A stretch of 60,106 nt of DNA. It comes from Rhodanobacter denitrificans. GTDB taxonomy: Bacteria > Pseudomonadota > Gammaproteobacteria > Xanthomonadales > Rhodanobacteraceae. Numbering within the stretch: the stretch's first letter is position 1; the number at the start of each line of letters is the position of its first letter. The stretch spans positions 1 to 60,106 of the forward strand of contig JAFIHF010000017.1 in the NCBI GenBank assembly GCA_017848855.1. The letters run 5' to 3'. The notes under the pieces were generated by a model. It saw only the letters and a program-made list of their open reading frames with translations. It did no database searches and was not told the origin of the DNA. The position numbers and the translations under genes are program-made. Below, one piece after another: positions 56,316-60,106 of the stretch.

Positions 56316-57185
56316 ATGGCCATCCGTTTGCTCGTCGCCCTGATCGCCCTCGGCCTGCTGCACTGGCAGCCGCGCCTCGCGCACTGGCGCCACGACGCCG
56401 GCTTCCGCCGCTGGGTGGCGCAACTGGGCGACACCAGCGGCAGCGGCCGGGTGGTGCTGGCGCTGCTGCTGCCACTGCTGCTGTGCGCGCTGGCGCTGTG
56501 GCTGCTGGGGCTGCCGCCGCTGGCCGACCTGCTGCAGCTGCTGTTCGCGCTGGCGGTGCTGCTGTTCTGCTTCGGCCCGCACGCGTTCGAGGCCGACCTG
56601 GAGGCGATCCTGGCCGCACCGGACGGCGCCAGCCGTGAAGCCGCAGCGCAGGCGCTCGGCGAGGACGGCGAGCACGTGGCGTGGCGCGCGACGGAACTGG
56701 GCGAAGCCACCGCCTATGCCGCGCTGCGCCGGCGCTTCGGTGTGCTGTTCTGGTTCTTCCTGCTCGGTCCGCTCGGCGCGCTGCTGTACCGGCTGACGCG
56801 CGCGCTGGGCCACGACGACGCGCTGCGGCTGGACGCCGAGGCGCGCGGCACCGCACGCCGCTTCGCCAATGCGCTGGACTGGATTCCCGCCCAGCTGCTG
56901 GTGTTCACGCTGGCCCTGGTGGGCCACTGGGACGCAGTGATCGGCGCCTGGCGCCGCTGGCACCAGCAGGCCTTGCCGAACAGCTGGATCAACGAGGGCC
57001 CGGGCTTCCTCGGCGCCGCCGCGCGTGCCGACATCCAGGTCGACATCGAAGGCGGCGAAGGCTATGCCGAGGAACGCAGCGACCCGCTCGCGGAACTGCG
57101 CCGCCTGCGCAGCGCCCTGCTGCGTGCCCTGCTGGCCTGGCTCAGCGTGGTGGCGCTGATCGTGATCGGCGGCTGGCTGCGCTGA
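56316..57185 (+). CDS. ampE: AmpE-like inner-membrane protein
   Basis: 289 residues. Several membrane segments, with FFLLGPLGALLYRLTRALGH and ANALDWIPAQLLVFTLALVGH, the characteristic AmpE/CobD-like blocks. In enterobacteria AmpE lies next to AmpD and affects beta-lactamase regulation; no ampD is nearby here, so that link is unproven. TACAAT at 56282-56287 suggests its own promoter; GGAG is about 10 nt before the ATG. Confidence 0.85.
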   Translation: MAIRLLVALIALGLLHWQPRLAHWRHDAGFRRWVAQLGDTSGSGRVVLALLLPLLLCALALWLLGLPPLADLLQLLFALAVLLFCFGPHAFEADLEAILAAPDGASREAAAQALGEDGEHVAWRATELGEATAYAALRRRFGVLFWFFLLGPLGALLYRLTRALGHDDALRLDAEARGTARRFANALDWIPAQLLVFTLALVGHWDAVIGAWRRWHQQALPNSWINEGPGFLGAAARADIQVDIEGGEGYAEERSDPLAELRRLRSALLRALLAWLSVVALIVIGGWLR

Positions 57186-57219
57186 CGCCCGAACGCACCT
57201 TGGGCGCGATTGAGCGAGA

Positions 57220-57305
57220 AGTGAGTGAAGAGGAGTGAGCAGATAGAGAAAGCATGAGCGGCGGCGTGCTGCTCCTCTCTCACTTCTCACTCCTCTTCAC
57301 TCACT
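57220..57305. repeat. Inverted simple repeat between ampE and the convergent LplT-PlsC gene
   Basis: A 20-bp perfect inverted repeat, arms 57220-57239 and 57286-57305, built of degenerate GAG-rich units (AGTGAGTGAAGAGGAGTGAG in the left arm). Its architecture (unit-built arms around a 46-bp middle) resembles the atp heptamer elements, with a different unit. Confidence 0.75.
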
Positions 57306-57346
57306 CCTGCCCATTCGCGCACAGGGTGCGCTCCTACAGCAACGCG

Positions 57347-59224
57347 TCACGCCATCCCGCCGCGCAGCTCGCGCACGCGCGCTTCCAGCGACGCCGCATC
57401 GGCCCGCTCGGGCGACAACGGCGCATCCACCACCAGTTCCACGCGGGCGCGGAAACGGCGCGGCAGGCGCGCGCGGTGCAGCGCGGAGTCGCGCCGGCTC
57501 CACATACTGCCCCACAGCCCGCGCAGCGCCATCGGCACCACCGGCACCGGGCGGCGCGCGAGGATCTTCTCCACGCCGGGGCGGAACGGCGCGATCGCGC
57601 CGTCGCGGGTCAGCGCGCCCTCGGGGAAGATGCACACCAGCTCGCCGCCGGCCAGCGCCGCATCGATGGCGTCGTACGCCTGCTGCAGCACGGCGGGGTC
57701 TTCCTTGTGCCCGGCGATGGGAATGGCCTTGGCCGTGCGAAACAGGAAGCGCAGGAACGGGATGTTGAAGATCCTGTAATACATCACGAAGCGCACGGGC
57801 CGGCGCAGGCTCGCCATCAGCAGCAGCGGATCGACGTAGCTCACGTGGTTGCACACCAAGAGCGCCGGGCCTTCCTCGGGAATGTGCGCCGTGCCGTCCG
57901 CGCGCACGCGGTACAGCGTGCGGGTCAGCACCCAGGTGACGAAGCGCAGGATGAACTCGGGCACCAGGGTGAAGATGTAGACCGCCACCAGCACGTTGAG
58001 CAGCGCGGCGACGAGGAAGATCTGTATCGCCTCCAACCCGACGAGATTGCCCAGCAACAGGCTGAACCCCGCCGCCGCCACGATCAGCACCGCATTCATG
58101 ATGTTGTTGCCGGCGATGATGCGCGAGAGCTTGTCGCGCGGCGCGCGCGCCTGCACGAAGGCGAACAGCGGCACCACGTAGAGGCCGGCGAAGGCGCCGA
58201 TCAGGGTGAGGTCGAGCACGATGCGCCAGCTGCCCGCGCCGCGCAGGAAAGCCAGCCAACCCAACTCGCGCATTGGCGCAAGGCCATGCCGCGCGAAGTA
58301 CAGGTCCACGCCGAACGCGGTGAGCCCGAACGCGCCCAGCGGCACCAGGCCGATCTCCACCCGCTTGCCGGAGAGCTTCTCGCAGGCCAGCGCGCCCAGC
58401 CCGCTGCCGATCGAGAACAGCGTGAGCACCAGGGTGTAGACCGTGTTGTCGCCGCCCAGCGTCTCGCGCGTGTAGATCGGCAGCTGCGCGATCAGCACGG
58501 TGCCGAAGAACCAGAACCACGAGATACCCAGCACCGCGTTCCACACCGCGCGATCCGCGTGGGTGATGCCGACCACGCGTGCGGTCTCGCCGAACGGGTT
58601 CGGGTTGAACTTCAGCTCCGGCGCGGTGGCCGGCGCCGGCGGGATCGCGCGGCTGGCGAGGTAACCGACCACCGCCACGCCGATGGTGACGCCCGCCGCC
58701 AGCCAGCTGCCGACGCCGGCCACGCCCATCAGCGAGGTGCCCGCGACCATGCCGAGCAGGATCGCCAGCTGCGTGCCCATCTCCACCAGACCGTTGCCGC
58801 CGACCAGCTCGGCGGGTTTCAGCATCTGCGGCAGGATCGCGTACTTGATCGGCCCGAACACGGTGGAGTGCAGGCCCATCATGAACAGCACCACCAGCAA
58901 CAGCGTCACGTGATGCCCGATGAAGCCCGCCGCCGCGATCGCCATCGCGGCGATCTCGAACAGCTTCACGAAACGGATGATGCGCGTCTTCTCGAACTTC
59001 TCCGCCAGCTGCCCGGCGCTGGCCGAGAACAGGAAAAACGGCAGGATGAACAGCGCCGGCGCGAAGCTGGTGTAGATCGCGGCCGCGCGATCGTCCAGCC
59101 CCAGTTGGAACGCCACCAGCACCAGCAGCGCCTGGCGGAACGCATTGTCGTTGAACGCCGCCAGCGCCTGCGTCCAGAAAAACGGCGCGAAGCGGCGCTG
59201 GCCGAACAGGGCGAACTGGCTCAT
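57347..59224 (-). CDS. LplT-like MFS transporter fused to a PlsC acyltransferase domain
   Basis: 625 residues from ATG 59224. Residues 1-430 are an MFS transporter with about 11-12 helices and LplT-like blocks (FFWTQALAAFNDNAFRQALL, GPIKYAILPQML). Residues 435-625 are a PlsC-type acyltransferase with NHVSYVDP (HX4D), FPEGALTRDG and VPMALRGLWG. In E. coli, LplT imports lysophospholipids that Aas reacylates; here the transporter and acyltransferase are joined, while the ATP-dependent acyl-ACP synthetase part of Aas is missing. It probably remodels phospholipids at the inner membrane. Confidence 0.9.
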   Translation of the reverse strand: MSQFALFGQRRFAPFFWTQALAAFNDNAFRQALLVLVAFQLGLDDRAAAIYTSFAPALFILPFFLFSASAGQLAEKFEKTRIIRFVKLFEIAAMAIAAAGFIGHHVTLLLVVLFMMGLHSTVFGPIKYAILPQMLKPAELVGGNGLVEMGTQLAILLGMVAGTSLMGVAGVGSWLAAGVTIGVAVVGYLASRAIPPAPATAPELKFNPNPFGETARVVGITHADRAVWNAVLGISWFWFFGTVLIAQLPIYTRETLGGDNTVYTLVLTLFSIGSGLGALACEKLSGKRVEIGLVPLGAFGLTAFGVDLYFARHGLAPMRELGWLAFLRGAGSWRIVLDLTLIGAFAGLYVVPLFAFVQARAPRDKLSRIIAGNNIMNAVLIVAAAGFSLLLGNLVGLEAIQIFLVAALLNVLVAVYIFTLVPEFILRFVTWVLTRTLYRVRADGTAHIPEEGPALLVCNHVSYVDPLLLMASLRRPVRFVMYYRIFNIPFLRFLFRTAKAIPIAGHKEDPAVLQQAYDAIDAALAGGELVCIFPEGALTRDGAIAPFRPGVEKILARRPVPVVPMALRGLWGSMWSRRDSALHRARLPRRFRARVELVVDAPLSPERADAASLEARVRELRGGMA

Positions 59225-59429
59225 GCGGGTCCTTGCGGCGGAGTCGGCGGCCAGCTTAGCCGATGCACGACACCACGCCCGTCCCGCCACCCTCGACGTC
59301 ATGCCCGCGAACGCGCACGGCTGTCCGGAATATTCGATGTTCCAGTTTGCAGACTCCAAGCGCCGCAGGCTCTCGCCTTGAACAACGAAGCCGAGCGACT
59401 CGCATTCGGGAAGGTGCTGATTGGTGAAT

Positions 59430-59450
59430 CCCTCTCCCTCCGGGAGAGGG
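59430..59450. repeat. REP-like palindrome CCCTCTCCC-TCC-GGGAGAGGG
   Basis: A 9-bp perfect stem followed by TTGGGGTGGGGG. It belongs with the similar elements at 30041 and 59793, all having a C/T-rich arm, its complement and a TTGGGnnGGGG-type tail. Confidence 0.65.
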
Positions 59451-59520
59451 TTGGGGTGGGGGCTTGCTTCTGCGTTATCGCGAGCGACAAAGCGATTTCG
59501 GACGCCTGCCGGCGCCCGAG

Positions 59521-59554
59521 CTACTTTCTCTTTGCGTGCCCAAAGAGAAAGTAG
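59521..59554. repeat. 14-bp perfect palindrome inside the end mosaic
   Basis: CTACTTTCTCTTTG pairs with CAAAGAGAAAGTAG (loop CGTGCC). A shorter relative, CAAAGAGAAAGGGC, follows, and the inverted half-copy appears near 59972-59992 (TTTCTCTTGGTTACTTCTCTT). Confidence 0.65.
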
Positions 59555-59589
59555 CCAAAGAGAAAGGGCACCCCGCGGCGACGCTCTCC

Positions 59590-59679
59590 GGGCATCCTGC
59601 CCTCCGAGTCCGTGAGGCGTGGCCGGGCTTTTCGAGCGGGCTCCTGCCCGCACGAAAAGGTGAGCCCATCCTTGGGCTC
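59590..59679 (-). repeat. Three hairpins with (A)GGA loops
   Basis: Minus-strand stems: GGGCA/TGCCC with loop GGA (59602-59590); GCGGGC with loop AGGA, extended by CTTTTCG/CGAAAAG outer arms (59659-59628); and GAGCCCA/TGGGCTC with loop AGGA (59679-59662). Confidence 0.6.
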
Positions 59680-59792
59680 GCCCGCTGCGCGGCCTCCTCG
59701 TCCCCGCCTCACCGCCGCCGAGGGGCCCCGGGTAAAGCAGCGCGCTCCAAGCGCGCAGAAGCAACAGCAAGATCAAGAGCACCCCACCCCAA

Positions 59793-59816
59793 CCCTCCCC
59801 TGCACGCAGGGGAGGG
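59793..59816. repeat. REP-like palindrome CCCTCCCCTGC-AC-GCAGGGGAGGG
   Basis: An 11-bp perfect stem preceded by ACCCCACCCCAA, i.e. the complement of the TTGGGGTGGGGT tail. It is the reverse-oriented relative of the element at 30041. Confidence 0.7.
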
Positions 59817-59998
59817 AGATACAGCGCGAGGGGAGGCGAAGCGCTGCGAGGCTTTGTCCCTCAGTTTCCAGATACGTCGCGGAGTGGCCGCTGTAGGGCG
59901 ACGTGTCGACGAGCGTTGGTCCAACCCCCTCGACACGGCGGGCTTGTAGGGTCGGCGGATTGAACAGGCCATTTCTCTTGGTTACTTCTCTTGACTCC

Positions 59999-60059
59999 GG
60001 GCATCCTGCCCTCCGCCCTTCGGGCCAGCTTCGCTGTTCGCCACCGCTCCTGCGGTGGC
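59999..60059 (-). repeat. Two hairpins with (A)GGA loops, second cluster
   Basis: Minus-strand stems: GGGCA/TGCCC with loop GGA (60011-59999) and CGCCACCGC/GCGGTGGCG with loop AGGA (60060-60039), plus a GCCC-TTC-GGGC stem between them. The order parallels the cluster at 59590. Confidence 0.6.
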
Positions 60060-60106
60060 GTGGGCCAGCAAAGAGAAGTGACTCGGGCGCCGGCAGGCGA
60101 CCGAAA

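Larger units (their letters stand above)
59225..60106. other. Gene-free repeat mosaic at the window end
   Basis: 882 bp with only short shadow ORFs. A 25-bp sequence at 59496-59520 recurs inverted at 60082-60106 with one mismatch, so 59496-60106 is bounded by inverted repeats; the right copy ends at the last base of the window. Inside are many perfect stems, separate REP-like palindromes and a motif CTCCGGGCATCCTGCCCTCCG-like block present twice in the same orientation (59587 and 59996). No transposase. Confidence 0.75.

Noticed and set aside
59421-59949. Short overlapping ORFs of 60-160 codons in the last 900 bp
   Set aside because: They run through palindromes and repeats in several frames, lack ribosome sites and show no recognisable protein pattern.

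Overview
The window is a GC-rich chromosomal segment from a gammaproteobacterium, most likely order Xanthomonadales and probably family Rhodanobacteraceae (Dyella/Rhodanobacter/Frateuria-like). The evidence is the xanthomonadin-type pigment genes with a XanB2-like chorismatase, the gene content and order of the ATP synthase operon, several apparently leaderless genes with TAxAAT boxes just before the ATG, and intergenic heptamer/REP-like palindromes. Genus is not certain. No phage, integrase, transposase or CRISPR array is visible.

Region 1 (1-20.9 kb) is an exopolysaccharide (EPS) locus of the type linked elsewhere to exosortase A. A rightward, mostly ATGA-coupled operon encodes two NRPS-like proteins (one cut by the window edge), a GT2 glycosyltransferase, an O-antigen-ligase-like polymerase, a flippase, a PaaK/CapK-like adenylate-forming enzyme, three GT4 glycosyltransferases, a NodB-type deacetylase and a 400-residue deacetylase-like protein. 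It converges, with 1 bp between stop codons, on a leftward operon: Wza-like export lipoprotein, chain-length determinant, tyrosine-kinase-like protein, EpsL-like beta-barrel and two alpha/beta hydrolases. Several of these enzymes lack the expected catalytic residues (condensation domain, BY-kinase P-loop, hydrolase 2). No exosortase or PEP-CTERM substrate gene is inside the window.

Region 2 (21.2-29.1 kb) is an MdtABC-like RND efflux operon (leftward) with no outer-membrane factor in view. Region 3 (29.4-35.6 kb) holds housekeeping and small envelope genes: cytochrome c5-type protein, alpha/beta hydrolase, DUF2845-like protein, ZapE, GpmA, a repeat-built secreted protein, a small lipoprotein and HemF, with REP-like palindromes between some of them.

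Region 4 (35.7-41.0 kb) is a compact aryl-polyene/xanthomonadin-type block: ketosynthase, chain-length factor, GT2, LpxL-like acyltransferase, acyl carrier protein and XanB2-like 3-hydroxybenzoate synthase. A 164-bp foldback element lies just before it. A Fic AMP-transferase-like gene with an AT-rich palindromic start region follows.

Region 5 (42.3-52.0 kb) has glmU, a TonB-C-like lipoprotein behind a BlaI/CopY-like palindrome, and the complete atpIBEFHAGDC operon (leftward). Two atp intergenic gaps contain remarkable elements made of four tandem GGGACTC heptamers facing four GAGTCCC heptamers. Region 6 (52.1-60.1 kb) has a phasin, queD, tRNA-Met, rppH, bfd-bfr with a Fur-box-like site, erpA-nudC-ampE, and an LplT-PlsC fusion. 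The last 0.9 kb has no gene; it is a mosaic of palindromes, several with AGGA loops on the minus strand, bounded by 25-bp inverted repeats.
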